Source: Saprospiraceae bacterium
GTDB taxonomy: Bacteria > Bacteroidota > Bacteroidia > Chitinophagales > Saprospiraceae
Direction: 5' to 3'
Length of the DNA stretch: 41,102 bases
Assembly (NCBI GenBank): GCA_020631545.1
Contig: JAHDHB010000006.1
Coordinates: 1 to 41,102, forward strand
Below are positions 33,570 to 41,102 of the stretch, in pieces (the first letter of the stretch is position 1; the number at the start of each line of letters is the position of its first letter). The translations under genes were made by a program, and so were the position numbers. The notes beneath the pieces were generated by a model that saw only the letters and a program-made list of their open reading frames with translations, had not been told where the DNA came from and searched no databases.

Positions 33570-35444
33570 ATGGCTGACATCATTCAGCTACTACCGGATC
33601 ATATCGCGAATCAAATTGCGGCAGGAGAGGTTATTCAACGACCAGCTTCCGTAGTCAAAGAGTTGATGGAGAATGCGATAGATGCAGGAAGTACAGAGAT
33701 TAAATTGGTGATTAAAGAAGCCGGTAAGGTTTTGGTGCAAGTGATCGACAATGGTCATGGCATGTCAGATACGGATTTGCGGATGAGTTTTGCGCGTCAT
33801 GCGACTTCCAAAATTCGTAAAGCGGAAGATCTTTTTAGCATTAACACGATGGGTTTTCGTGGGGAAGCGCTTGCCTCTATTGCTGCTGTGGCACAAGTAG
33901 AAGTGCGTTCGAAGAGAGCTGAAGATGAACTAGGGACAAAAATCGTAATTGAAGGATCAGAGATAAAAACGCAGGAGCCTTGTCAGTGTGCAAATGGGAC
34001 AACTTTTTCGGTGAAAAATTTATTTTTTAACATTCCTGCTCGACGTAAATTCTTGAAATCGAACTCGGTGGAGATGAACAACATCCTTAGTGAGTTTCAA
34101 CACATCGTTTTAGCACATCCAGAAATTTTCTTTTCCTTACATCATAATAATTCAGAAATGTATCACTTGCCTGCTGCCAAAATAAGGCAGAGGATCGTTG
34201 GTGTATTTGGGAAAAGCTATAATCCACGCTTGGTTCCTGTGAGTGAAGCAACGGATATTATCAAAATTTCGGGGTTTGTAGGAAAACCTGAATTTGCAAA
34301 GAAAAAACGAAAGGGAGAGCAATTCTTCTTTGTCAATAATCGCTTTATTCGTAGTGGATACTTACATCATGCGGTTATGAATGCTTATGATGAGTTGATT
34401 CCTAAGGGAAACCATCCTTTTTATGCTATTTTTCTAGAGATAGATCCTTCGAACATTGATATCAACGTTCATCCTACGAAGCAAGAAATCAAGTTTGATG
34501 ACGAACGGTTGGTTTATGATTATCTGCGTGTGGGGGTAAGGCATGCCTTAGGCCAATATAATATTAGCCCAACGCTTGATTTTGAGCAAGAACAATTTTT
34601 TTCTCAAGCGGCAAGACCTACCAATCGTATTCAACGTGAGGATGTCACGCATGATGTAACGTCAAAATCGAGTGGAGGTTTACCCTCCTTTGCCAAGGAA
34701 AAAACGGCAATGCAGCGCGATAACTTAACTAATTGGCAAAAGTTGTATGAAGGAGTAGATGGAATGGATACTTCAGGGGAAGAGACGGTAGAAAATGAAG
34801 AACCTACCGCTCTAACCATTGGAAGTGAGTGGGAAGACGGTGCGGCGTTGGATGATGCGGAGGGCAGTTTTTCTAAACAACAAAAGAAACCTTACCAAGT
34901 CCATAATACTTATATCGTTAGTCAAATTAAATCTGGTTTTTTATTAATTGATCAACAGTCTGCTCATGAACGTGTTTTATTTGAGCAATACTCGGATGCT
35001 TTTCATCAAGGAAAACGTTCTAAACAGCAATTGTTGTTTCCAAAAACGATAGAAATCCCCTTGATTGATGCAGAGCTTTTGCGCAATATGCTGCCTCAAA
35101 TTAATTATTTAGGTTTCGACATACAAGAGTTTGGGAAAGAGTCTTTTATCATTCATGCAATTCCTGCTGAATTGAAGAGTGGACAAGAAGAAGAAATCAT
35201 TGAGGGCTTGTTGGAACAGTATAAACTGAATGCCGATTTAGACTTTGATATCTTCCAAAATCTGGCTCGTTCGCTGGCCTTTAGCTCTTCTATAAAGCGG
35301 GGGCAATCCTTGACGGAATTGGAAATGCAAAAGTTGATTGATGAATTATTTGCTTGTGAAATGCCGTTCCAATCGCCTACCGGAAGAAATTGCTTCATTA
35401 CGATGGAATTAGAAGATTTGGCGAAGCGGTTTTCAAATCGGTAG
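33570..35444 (+). CDS. mutL: DNA mismatch repair protein MutL
   Basis: A 624-residue GHKL ATPase that links MutS mismatch recognition to strand removal. The N-terminal ATPase is complete: IANQIAAGEVIQRPASVVKE with ENAIDAGS, the DNGHGM motif, the ATSKI loop and TMGFRGEALASI. The transducer domain (about 215-330) contains the usual FVNNRFIRSG and DVNVHPTK-like INVHPTKQEI. An acidic linker (about 345-430) leads to the C-terminal dimerisation domain. The endonuclease motifs are not conserved: DQHAxxE reads DQQSAHE at 461-467, and the C(P)HGRP motif reads SPTGRN at 602-607. So it probably lacks the nicking activity of most MutL proteins in organisms without MutH. Start and length are normal. Confidence 0.97.
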   Translation: MADIIQLLPDHIANQIAAGEVIQRPASVVKELMENAIDAGSTEIKLVIKEAGKVLVQVIDNGHGMSDTDLRMSFARHATSKIRKAEDLFSINTMGFRGEALASIAAVAQVEVRSKRAEDELGTKIVIEGSEIKTQEPCQCANGTTFSVKNLFFNIPARRKFLKSNSVEMNNILSEFQHIVLAHPEIFFSLHHNNSEMYHLPAAKIRQRIVGVFGKSYNPRLVPVSEATDIIKISGFVGKPEFAKKKRKGEQFFFVNNRFIRSGYLHHAVMNAYDELIPKGNHPFYAIFLEIDPSNIDINVHPTKQEIKFDDERLVYDYLRVGVRHALGQYNISPTLDFEQEQFFSQAARPTNRIQREDVTHDVTSKSSGGLPSFAKEKTAMQRDNLTNWQKLYEGVDGMDTSGEETVENEEPTALTIGSEWEDGAALDDAEGSFSKQQKKPYQVHNTYIVSQIKSGFLLIDQQSAHERVLFEQYSDAFHQGKRSKQQLLFPKTIEIPLIDAELLRNMLPQINYLGFDIQEFGKESFIIHAIPAELKSGQEEEIIEGLLEQYKLNADLDFDIFQNLARSLAFSSSIKRGQSLTELEMQKLIDELFACEMPFQSPTGRNCFITMELEDLAKRFSNR

Positions 35445-35575
35445 TACGAATAGCGAAGGGTTAGCCATGAGAAATTGGTACGCCTAGTCCTTCTTCGTAT
35501 TCCACCCAAACCTTCTCTACCATTCCTTGCGGTTTTTTTCAATTATCCCTTATCTTGTAGGTCTAATTATAATTT

Positions 35576-36571
35576 ATGAAAGCACTAGTGCCCGTGGCGG
35601 GGGTAGGTACAAGGCTGAGACCACATACCTACACACAACCTAAGCCGTTAATTCCTGTGGCAGGGAAACCTATCATTTCTTTTATTATTGATCAACTCGT
35701 AGAGGTCGGAGTCAAGGACTTTGTTTTTGTTATCGGCCATTTGGGGGATAAAATTCGCAACTATGTGAATGAAAAACATCCTGAAATCAATCGGGAGTTT
35801 GTATTCCAAAATGAGCGGCAAGGACTTGGTCATGCTGTTTGGACGGCTAGAAAGAAGATTATTGATAGTGAAGAGGTTTTTATCGTCTTGGGGGATACTA
35901 TTTTTGATGTTGATCTTCAAAAAATGATAGATTCTAAAGTTTCAGTGCTTGGAATTAAGAAAGTCGAAGATCCTAGAAACTTCGGGGTGGCAGAGCTGGG
36001 AGAGGAGAATAAAGTACTACGGGTCATTGAAAAACCCTTGATACCAAAGTCTAATATGGCGCTAGTGGGCTTGTACAAGTGTATACAGGTACAACAGTTG
36101 CTCGAAGCTTTAGAGCATAATATCACCAATGAAATCCGTACTAGAGGCGAATTCCAATTAACGGACGGTATACAACGAATGATTGATCAGGGAGTAGAGT
36201 TTGATGCGTTGTTGATCAATAATTGGTTTGACTGTGGGAAAAAGGAGGTTCTTCTTGAAACGAATGGGTTGCTACTTCAAAAGCCAGAATTTGCTTCGAA
36301 AGATTTACCAAACTACGAAAATAGCATCATCATTCATCCGGTGAGTATCAGCAAAGGATGTCGAATTAGTAATTCAATAATTGGTCCGAATGTTACGATA
36401 GGGGAAAATACAGAAATTAATTATTCGATTGTAAAACATTCAATTATAGGAAATTATGCTTCTATCGAAGAAGTTGTTTTGCATCATTCCGTAGTGGGTA
36501 GTGATGCTTCTATTAAAGGTCTCAGCCAAAGCTTGAATATAGGGGATAATACAGAGATTGACTTCAGCTAA
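35576..36571 (+). CDS. Sugar-phosphate nucleotidyltransferase (RmlA-like)
   Basis: The 331-residue enzyme joins a nucleoside triphosphate to a sugar 1-phosphate, giving an activated sugar for polysaccharide or glycan synthesis. The signature is complete: VPVAGVGTRLRPHTYTQPKP with LIPVAGKP, then the ERQGLGHAVWTA base-recognition region, the metal-site GDTIFDVD and a later EKPLIPKSN. Residues about 240-331 form a left-handed beta-helix (repeated SIIGPNVTIGENTEINYSIV-type hexapeptides), which acts as oligomerisation or acyltransferase-like domain. Sugar and nucleotide are not predictable. Length and start (MKALVPVAG) are normal. It follows mutL by 131 bp and is convergent with the LOG-family gene. 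Confidence 0.93.
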   Translation: MKALVPVAGVGTRLRPHTYTQPKPLIPVAGKPIISFIIDQLVEVGVKDFVFVIGHLGDKIRNYVNEKHPEINREFVFQNERQGLGHAVWTARKKIIDSEEVFIVLGDTIFDVDLQKMIDSKVSVLGIKKVEDPRNFGVAELGEENKVLRVIEKPLIPKSNMALVGLYKCIQVQQLLEALEHNITNEIRTRGEFQLTDGIQRMIDQGVEFDALLINNWFDCGKKEVLLETNGLLLQKPEFASKDLPNYENSIIIHPVSISKGCRISNSIIGPNVTIGENTEINYSIVKHSIIGNYASIEEVVLHHSVVGSDASIKGLSQSLNIGDNTEIDFS

Positions 36572-36606
36572 AAGGAGTTGTTCGCGACAATAACTGGGAG
36601 TAGAAA

Positions 36607-36663
36607 GTATAGAGTAGATAGATATTATTTTTCCGCAGGAAAAATTGTCTCTCTACTCTATAC
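36607..36663. repeat. Palindromic element, copy 2
   Basis: Arms 36607-36623 (GTATAGAGTAGATAGAT) and 36647-36663 (GTCTCTCTACTCTATAC) plus an inner palindrome TTTTTCCGCAGGAAAAA at 36628-36644. The layout and sequence match copy 1 at 28472-28544, with a shorter spacer between inner and right arm. Confidence 0.75.
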
Positions 36664-36704
36664 CCTCTACCCTCTACCCTCTACTCTTTACTCTTTACTC
36701 TTTA
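36663..36704. repeat. Tandem 7-bp repeat tract
   Basis: Three copies of CCCTCTA (36663-36683) are followed by three copies of CTCTTTA (36684-36704). The tract lies right after palindromic copy 2 and 11 bp before the stop codon of the minus-strand LOG gene. It is a purine/pyrimidine-asymmetric microsatellite, not a CRISPR. Confidence 0.85.
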
Positions 36705-36715
36705 CAGGACTACGG

Positions 36716-37447
36716 TTACTGCATCGTATAATTAGGACGCAATTTCGAGTCATTATCTTTGTAGAAATCATTGATAATTTGAGCTACTTCATTGATATCA
36801 TCGGTGACGTGAAGCAAACCCATATCTTCAGGACTAATGGTTTTTAAGTCTTGAGCCATAGATTTCCAAATCCAATCTTTCATTCCTGACCAAAACTCGA
36901 CGCCCATTAGAACGACAGGAACATTGTCGATTTTTTTAGTTTGAATCAATGTCAAGACTTCAAAAAGCTCATCCATTGTACCAAAACCACCGGGCATGAC
37001 GACAAATGCTTGTGCATACTTGACAAACATGACCTTACGAATGAAAAAGTAGTTGTGGTTGAAGTTTTTATCTTGATCGATGTAAGGATTATGACTTTGC
37101 TCAAAAGGTAATTCAATGTTCAATCCTACAGAAATTCCCTTGTTTTCAAAAGCACCTTTATTTCCTGCTTCCATAAGGCCTGGGCCACCACCTGTGATGA
37201 TTCCGTAGCCTTCTTCTGTAAGTTTTTTGGCTACATCAACGGTTAGTTCGTAGTATTTGTCACCAGGTTTCATTCTTGCAGAACCGAAGATAGAAACACA
37301 AGGGTCAATTTTATTTAAGCGTTCAAAGCCTTCTACAAATTCGGCAATCACCTTGAACATTGTCCAAGAGTTTTCTCCTTTTATTTCGCTCCATTTCTTG
37401 TGTCCTTTTGCAGGAACTGTGCTGTCAGACTTGTGTCTTTTTTTCAT
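36716..37447 (-). CDS. LOG-family phosphoribohydrolase (TIGR00730-type Rossmann protein)
   Basis: The 243-residue Rossmann protein carries the LOG-family motifs GGGPGLMEAGNKGA and PGGFGTMDELFEVLTLIQTK. Members hydrolyse nucleoside 5'-monophosphates (cytokinin riboside monophosphate in plants, AMP or related nucleotides in bacteria) to base and ribose 5-phosphate. The N-terminal 35 residues are basic and precede the VSIFGSARMKPGD first strand, as in many Bacteroidota homologues. ATG 37447 (MKKRHKSDSTV) fits. It is convergent with the nucleotidyltransferase gene; the 3' end stands in the tandem-repeat region. Cytoplasmic. The true substrate here is not known. Confidence 0.92.
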   Translation of the reverse strand: MKKRHKSDSTVPAKGHKKWSEIKGENSWTMFKVIAEFVEGFERLNKIDPCVSIFGSARMKPGDKYYELTVDVAKKLTEEGYGIITGGGPGLMEAGNKGAFENKGISVGLNIELPFEQSHNPYIDQDKNFNHNYFFIRKVMFVKYAQAFVVMPGGFGTMDELFEVLTLIQTKKIDNVPVVLMGVEFWSGMKDWIWKSMAQDLKTISPEDMGLLHVTDDINEVAQIINDFYKDNDSKLRPNYTMQ

Positions 37448-38071
37448 GCGTGTACGTTTTTTGCTAGCATAGAAGTGTTTTGGGTGTGATTAAGCGTTTG
37501 AGTGTGGGCGTGGTGCCCCTTTTCCAATAAACTTAGAGGTATTGGTCAAATCTTGCCATCACATGAAAAGACTTCTATTTAGGCGGTCTGCCTAATTCAT
37601 TTGCTCTTTAGTAAAAAAATAAATAATAAGGACAAAAGTCACTAGAAGAAAAAGAGAAGGGTGTAAACCTAGCGTTAACAAAAAACGAAATCTTGTTCTG
37701 CCAATTGGGGGGTTTCTTCTATACCTTTGTTCGATGAAAATCGAGTTTGTCCAATAAGTTTGTAAGACTAAGGGGTATGACGGCTATGGGGAAGGAAAGT
37801 AATTTTGGCTTAAATCATGTATCCTTAGCTTACTACTCAAAAAAATAGCCTTCTGTCATGTTTGTTCTAATAAAAACGTGTCAGAAGCGGCTCAACTCAG
37901 CAATACTTGCTTATTTATGTGGGTATATTTTCTTTGTCTGAAGAAGAAAACAGCCTTATTTAAATAGAAAAGGGTTTCTGAATTGAGCTACTAGGCCCTA
38001 TCATTAACGATCAATATAGGAATTTAGTTCCCAAAGATTACCTTTTTTTGAAAAAAGATAAATAGGAACAA
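37448..38071. other. 624-bp gap upstream of the LOG-family gene
   Basis: It holds no convincing gene. A 23-codon frame (37777-37848) starts after a purine-rich AAGGGG but has no other support. Just after it lies an imperfect 11-bp stem (37850-37860 with 37877-37887, one T-T mismatch). The promoter of the LOG gene should lie here but no clear -7 motif was found. Confidence 0.4.
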
Positions 38072-39340
38072 CTATGTATTTTTAAACTCTTCGAATTTGG
38101 TCTTGATGAAAGCTTGTAAATCGGGTAGATTTTTATACTTTCGCAACAAGTCACTTAAAGACTGATTGCTTGAACTAGAAGGTGTTACATAGCTTTCTAC
38201 ATCTTTTTCAGTGATTTCTTTATCACTAAGGATAATAAGTCGTTCGACAACGTTTCGAAGTTCCCGAATATTTCCTGTCCAGTTTTGGTTTCCTAGAGAT
38301 TTTAATGCTCCCTTGGTGATTTTTTTCTTAGAAACCCCATATTCTCCGCAGATAGCACTAATAAAGTGATCCGTCAGAAGTGGAATATCGCTTCTTCGGT
38401 CATTGAGGGAAGGAACAGGGATGATGATAACGGCAAGGCGGTGATAAAGATCTTCTCTGAATTTTTTATTATCAATTTCATTTCGAAGATTCTTATTCGT
38501 TGCCGCTACGACACGAACATCCACCTTTATTTCCTTGTCGCCCCCTACCCTAGTGATTTTGTTTTCTTGTAATGCACGAAGCACTTTAGCTTGAGCAGAA
38601 AGACTCATGTCTCCGATTTCATCCAAAAACAAAGTACCTCCATTGGCTTGCTCAAACTTACCGATGCGTTGTTTTACAGCTGAAGTAAAAGCCCCTTTTT
38701 CGTGTCCAAAAAGTTCACTTTCAATAAGTTCTGAGGGAATGGCTGCGCAGTTTACTTCGATGATTTGTCCTTTAGCGCGGTTACTTTTTTCATGAATCCA
38801 ACGAGCGACAAGTTCCTTACCCGTCCCATTAGGGCCAGTAATCAAGACTCTAGCTTCAGTAGGAGCAACCCGATCAATGGTTTCCTTTATCTTAGTGATT
38901 TCTGTTGATTTCCCTACAATTTCTTGTGTTTTGGACTTGGCTACGCGGCGTTTTAGCACCTTTGTTTCCGTAATCAAGGTTGATTTGTCCATCGCATTTC
39001 GGATAGTAATCAACATACGGTTCAAATCTGGTGGCTTAGCGATGTAGTCGAAGGCTCCTTTCTTCACTGCTTCGACGGCTGTTTCTATCGTTCCATGCCC
39101 AGAGATCATAACAACCGGGGTATCAGGAGCTAAGATATTGATACGTTCTAGAGCCTCAAGACCGTCCATCTTAGGCATCTTGATGTCCATGATAATGACA
39201 TCATACTTGTTCTTCTGCACTTTTACTAGACACTCTACCCCGTCCGCAGCTTCGTCCACTTTATATTTCTCAAACTCCAAAATATCTTTCAGCGTTCTGC
39301 GGATACTCCGTTCATCATCTACAATAAGTATTTTTGCCAT
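38072..39340 (-). CDS. NtrC-like response regulator with sigma-54 AAA+ domain, no DNA-binding domain
   Basis: The 422-residue protein has a receiver domain (1-118) with Asp8, Asp9, phospho-acceptor Asp52 in [12 protein letters not shown] and Lys102. The sigma-54 AAA+ domain (about 142-375) shows Walker A GPNGTGKE (169-176), the sigma-54 contact loop as GAFTSA (216-221, consensus GAFTGA) and Walker [13 protein letters not shown]. The protein then has an AAA+ lid with [20 protein letters not shown] and stops after [18 protein letters not shown]. That is the helix which usually leads into a Fis-type helix-turn-helix, so the DNA-binding domain is absent. No continuation is found in other frames after the stop. 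It may act from solution on RNA polymerase, as known for FlgR and CtcC. No sensor kinase gene is adjacent. Confidence 0.93.
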   Translation of the reverse strand: MAKILIVDDERSIRRTLKDILEFEKYKVDEAADGVECLVKVQKNKYDVIIMDIKMPKMDGLEALERINILAPDTPVVMISGHGTIETAVEAVKKGAFDYIAKPPDLNRMLITIRNAMDKSTLITETKVLKRRVAKSKTQEIVGKSTEITKIKETIDRVAPTEARVLITGPNGTGKELVARWIHEKSNRAKGQIIEVNCAAIPSELIESELFGHEKGAFTSAVKQRIGKFEQANGGTLFLDEIGDMSLSAQAKVLRALQENKITRVGGDKEIKVDVRVVAATNKNLRNEIDNKKFREDLYHRLAVIIIPVPSLNDRRSDIPLLTDHFISAICGEYGVSKKKITKGALKSLGNQNWTGNIRELRNVVERLIILSDKEITEKDVESYVTPSSSSNQSLSDLLRKYKNLPDLQAFIKTKFEEFKNT

Positions 39341-39421
39341 GTTTTTTTATTAAAAGTTAATGTTTATAGTTCGTTGGTAACCTCTTGTGTTTCGCTAGCG
39401 CCTTAATGAACAAAACGTTAG

Positions 39422-39808
39422 CTAGTAAACGCCTCGTGATAATAGAACCAAGGTACAAGCTACTTCGGACTGAATCCCCTGTTCTTTGGCTAGTTTTGCC
39501 AAAACAGGGTTTTCTGTACCAGGATTAAAAATAATCCGTTTAGGGTTTAACCCAAGAATATAATCATAATACGCTTCTTGCCTTTTCGGGTTCAAGTAGA
39601 GCGTTATGGTTTCAATATTTTCTAGGGCGGGTTGTCCGAGCACAATGGGTGTACCGTTGATATCTCCTTCTCGAATTCCTACAGGTACAACATCTATACC
39701 ATACTGTTGTAGGCGTTTAGTGGCGATAAAAGCATATCGCGAACTATTCGTAGTAGCTCCAAGGACAAGCGCCCTTCTATCTACCCCAAGCGTGGATTCC
39801 TTCTCCAT
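39422..39808 (-). CDS. CoA-binding protein (CoA_binding_2 type)
   Basis: The 128-residue single-domain Rossmann protein resembles the CoA-binding domain of succinyl-CoA synthetase. Visible: ALVLGATTNSSRYAFIATKR (nucleotide-binding first loop), YGIDVVPVGIREGDINGTPI, and IIFNPGTENPVLAKLAKEQG (the NPGxEN motif) near the end. ATG 39808 is used; a TTG at 39814 would add two residues. It lies 21 bp after the E2 gene on the same strand, so cotranscription with the dehydrogenase is likely and a role near acyl-CoA metabolism is reasonable. The exact function of these small proteins is unknown. Confidence 0.88.
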   Translation of the reverse strand: MEKESTLGVDRRALVLGATTNSSRYAFIATKRLQQYGIDVVPVGIREGDINGTPIVLGQPALENIETITLYLNPKRQEAYYDYILGLNPKRIIFNPGTENPVLAKLAKEQGIQSEVACTLVLLSRGVY

Positions 39809-39829
39809 GTTCAATTCTCAATAAATGAA

Positions 39830-41074
39830 TCAGACCAACAAACGGATTGGATCTTCCAAAATACCTTTTAAGGTTTGTAAGAATTTGGCGCCAGTAGCTC
39901 CGTCTACTACACGGTGGTCACAAGACATGGTTACTTTCATCATGTTTCCGATAGCCAACTGACCATCTTTGACAATAGCAGATTCCACGATTCCACCAAC
40001 AGCTAAAATGCAAGCATCAGGAGGATTAATGATGGCCGTAAACTCTTCAATACCAAACATTCCTAAGTTAGAAATGGTAAAAGTATTTCCAGACATATCA
40101 TCTACGGTAAGGCGTCTATCCTTTGCTTTGCCGGCATACTCACGTACTTCGCCATTAATTTGAGACAAGGTCTTCATATCAGCATTGCGAACGACAGGAA
40201 CGAGTAAGCCTTCATCTACAGCGACAGCGACACCAATATTAACGGCGGCATTTTGTCGTATCTTATCGCCCAACCAAGAAGAATTGATGGTAGGATGCAT
40301 ACGCAAGGAAGCTGCGGCAGCTTTGATAACCAAGTCGTTGAAAGAAACACGAGTTGGAGAAATTTCATTGATACGTTTTCTAGCATCAATAGCTTTATCC
40401 ATATTGATTTGCACCGTCAAGTAGAAATGAGGCGCAGAATATTTGCTTTCAGCCAATCGGCGAGCAATGGTTTTCCGCATTTGGCTCAAAGGAATATCTA
40501 TATCGGCAGGGCTTGCGGCAGCTACAGGTTGTGCTACAACTGCTGGTGCTGTCGACGTTGCTTTTTCTTGGAGGTAGGCTTCAATATCACGCTTAATGAT
40601 GCGTCCTTGAGTTCCTGATCCCTTGAGGCTTTGTAGGTCAATGCCTTGGTCTTCCGCCATTTTTTTGGCTAGTGGAGAAGCTTTTACCCTAGTATCAGTT
40701 GTACTTGGACTCTCTAGACTAGGCGTGGAGGTCGTTTCTACTAGAGCTTCTTCGGGCACGGCATCCTTAGGAGCGCCAGCTACACTACCATTACTTCTTG
40801 CTTTTTCGGCTTCCAATTCTGCCTTATAGTCTTCTCCTTCTTCCCCGATAACAGCAATGATTCCTTGGACGGGCACGACACTATTTTCTTGTACTTCAAT
40901 GTGTAACAAGAATCCATCAAAATAACTTGTTTGTTCCATTACAGCCTTATCCGTTTCCACTTCAAACAAGGGATCCCCAACTTCCACAGCGTCTCCGACT
41001 TTTTTAAACCAAGTAATGAGGGTTCCCTCTGTCATCGTGTCGCTCAATAATGGCATTCGTAGTATTTCCGCCAT
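39830..41074 (-). CDS. Dihydrolipoamide acyltransferase (E2), probably of pyruvate dehydrogenase
   Basis: The 414-residue E2 core moves acyl groups from lipoate to CoA. It has one lipoyl domain (1-80, lipoyl-lysine Lys43 in VETDKAVMEQTS), an Ala/Pro/Thr-rich linker, an E3/E1-binding domain (about 129-168: ASPLAKKMAEDQGIDLQSL then GSGTQGRIIKRDIEAYL) and the catalytic domain with the His387/Asp391 motif CDHRVVDGATGAKFL. A short form with one lipoyl domain is typical of Bacteroidota pyruvate dehydrogenase E2, named tentatively since branched-chain E2 is similar. ATG 41074 (MAEILRMPLLSDTM) is the conserved start. E1 genes may lie upstream, outside the window. CoA-binding gene follows after 21 bp. 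Confidence 0.93.
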   Translation of the reverse strand: MAEILRMPLLSDTMTEGTLITWFKKVGDAVEVGDPLFEVETDKAVMEQTSYFDGFLLHIEVQENSVVPVQGIIAVIGEEGEDYKAELEAEKARSNGSVAGAPKDAVPEEALVETTSTPSLESPSTTDTRVKASPLAKKMAEDQGIDLQSLKGSGTQGRIIKRDIEAYLQEKATSTAPAVVAQPVAAASPADIDIPLSQMRKTIARRLAESKYSAPHFYLTVQINMDKAIDARKRINEISPTRVSFNDLVIKAAAASLRMHPTINSSWLGDKIRQNAAVNIGVAVAVDEGLLVPVVRNADMKTLSQINGEVREYAGKAKDRRLTVDDMSGNTFTISNLGMFGIEEFTAIINPPDACILAVGGIVESAIVKDGQLAIGNMMKVTMSCDHRVVDGATGAKFLQTLKGILEDPIRLLV

Positions 41075-41102
41075 GATAATGTTTTGTTTATGTCTATAAA
41101 TA

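Noticed and set aside
35153-35542. Minus-strand 129-codon frame
   Set aside because: It overlaps the conserved C-terminal domain of mutL almost entirely and has no recognisable features.
36663-36704. CRISPR-like tandem repeats
   Set aside because: Units are 7 bp with no spacers; this is a microsatellite.
37777-37848. 23-codon frame after a purine-rich stretch, followed by an imperfect stem-loop
   Set aside because: Too short to support without conservation or translation data.

Overview
The window looks like a chromosomal segment of a low-GC member of the Bacteroidota, possibly a Saprospira-like lineage (the phylum is well supported, the lower rank is a guess). The evidence is the Bacteroidota-type -7 promoter motif (TAnnTTTG) upstream of many genes, weak ribosome binding sites, a Rho factor with a long charged N-terminal insertion, the rpmH-rnpA-S41 protease neighbourhood, and a complete Bat (Bacteroides aerotolerance) gene set. 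No rRNA, tRNA, CRISPR array, prophage or intact transposase gene was seen.

Layout. 1-602 holds the 5' part of an unrecognised gene on the minus strand. 0.9-9.9 kb is housekeeping: serS and rho (divergent), rpmH, rnpA, an S41 C-terminal processing protease, tsaB, and two tandem ArsR-like winged-helix regulators that lack the usual metal-binding cysteines. 10-12.4 kb holds two convergent envelope proteins of unknown function sharing a bidirectional terminator. 12.6-29.4 kb is an expanded Bat locus: moxR ATPase, a DUF3298-like exported protein, a DUF58 protein, a one-pass membrane protein with a BatD-like ectodomain, batA, batB, then 5.5 kb of unrelated material (palindromic repeats, a PKD lipoprotein, and a three-gene operon ending in a thrombospondin-type-3-repeat outer-membrane protein), then batC, a short BatD-like gene, full-length batD and batE. 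MoxR, DUF58, the VWA proteins and the TPR proteins are expected to work as one envelope assembly or chaperone machine; its biochemical task is still poorly known in any organism.

29.6-33.1 kb is a compact minus-strand operon of an ATP-grasp-like protein, a GshB/RimK-like ATP-grasp ligase and an AstE/AspA-type zinc hydrolase. I consider it the best candidate for an undescribed pathway: an amide- or peptide-forming ligase pair with a matching amidohydrolase. 33.5-41.1 kb holds mutL (without the endonuclease motifs), a sugar nucleotidyltransferase, a LOG-family phosphoribohydrolase, an NtrC-like response regulator that stops before its DNA-binding domain, a CoA-binding protein and the dihydrolipoamide acyltransferase (E2) of a 2-oxo acid dehydrogenase.

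The non-coding sequence is unusually rich in dispersed palindromic elements, concentrated at the broken Bat locus: an identical 32-bp repeat abutting the stop codons of both batB and batD, a 236-bp MITE-like palindrome with 20-bp terminal inverted repeats, a 148-bp element with 27-bp arms, and a two-copy palindromic element at 28.5 and 36.6 kb. All statements rest on reading the sequence; no database search was possible.
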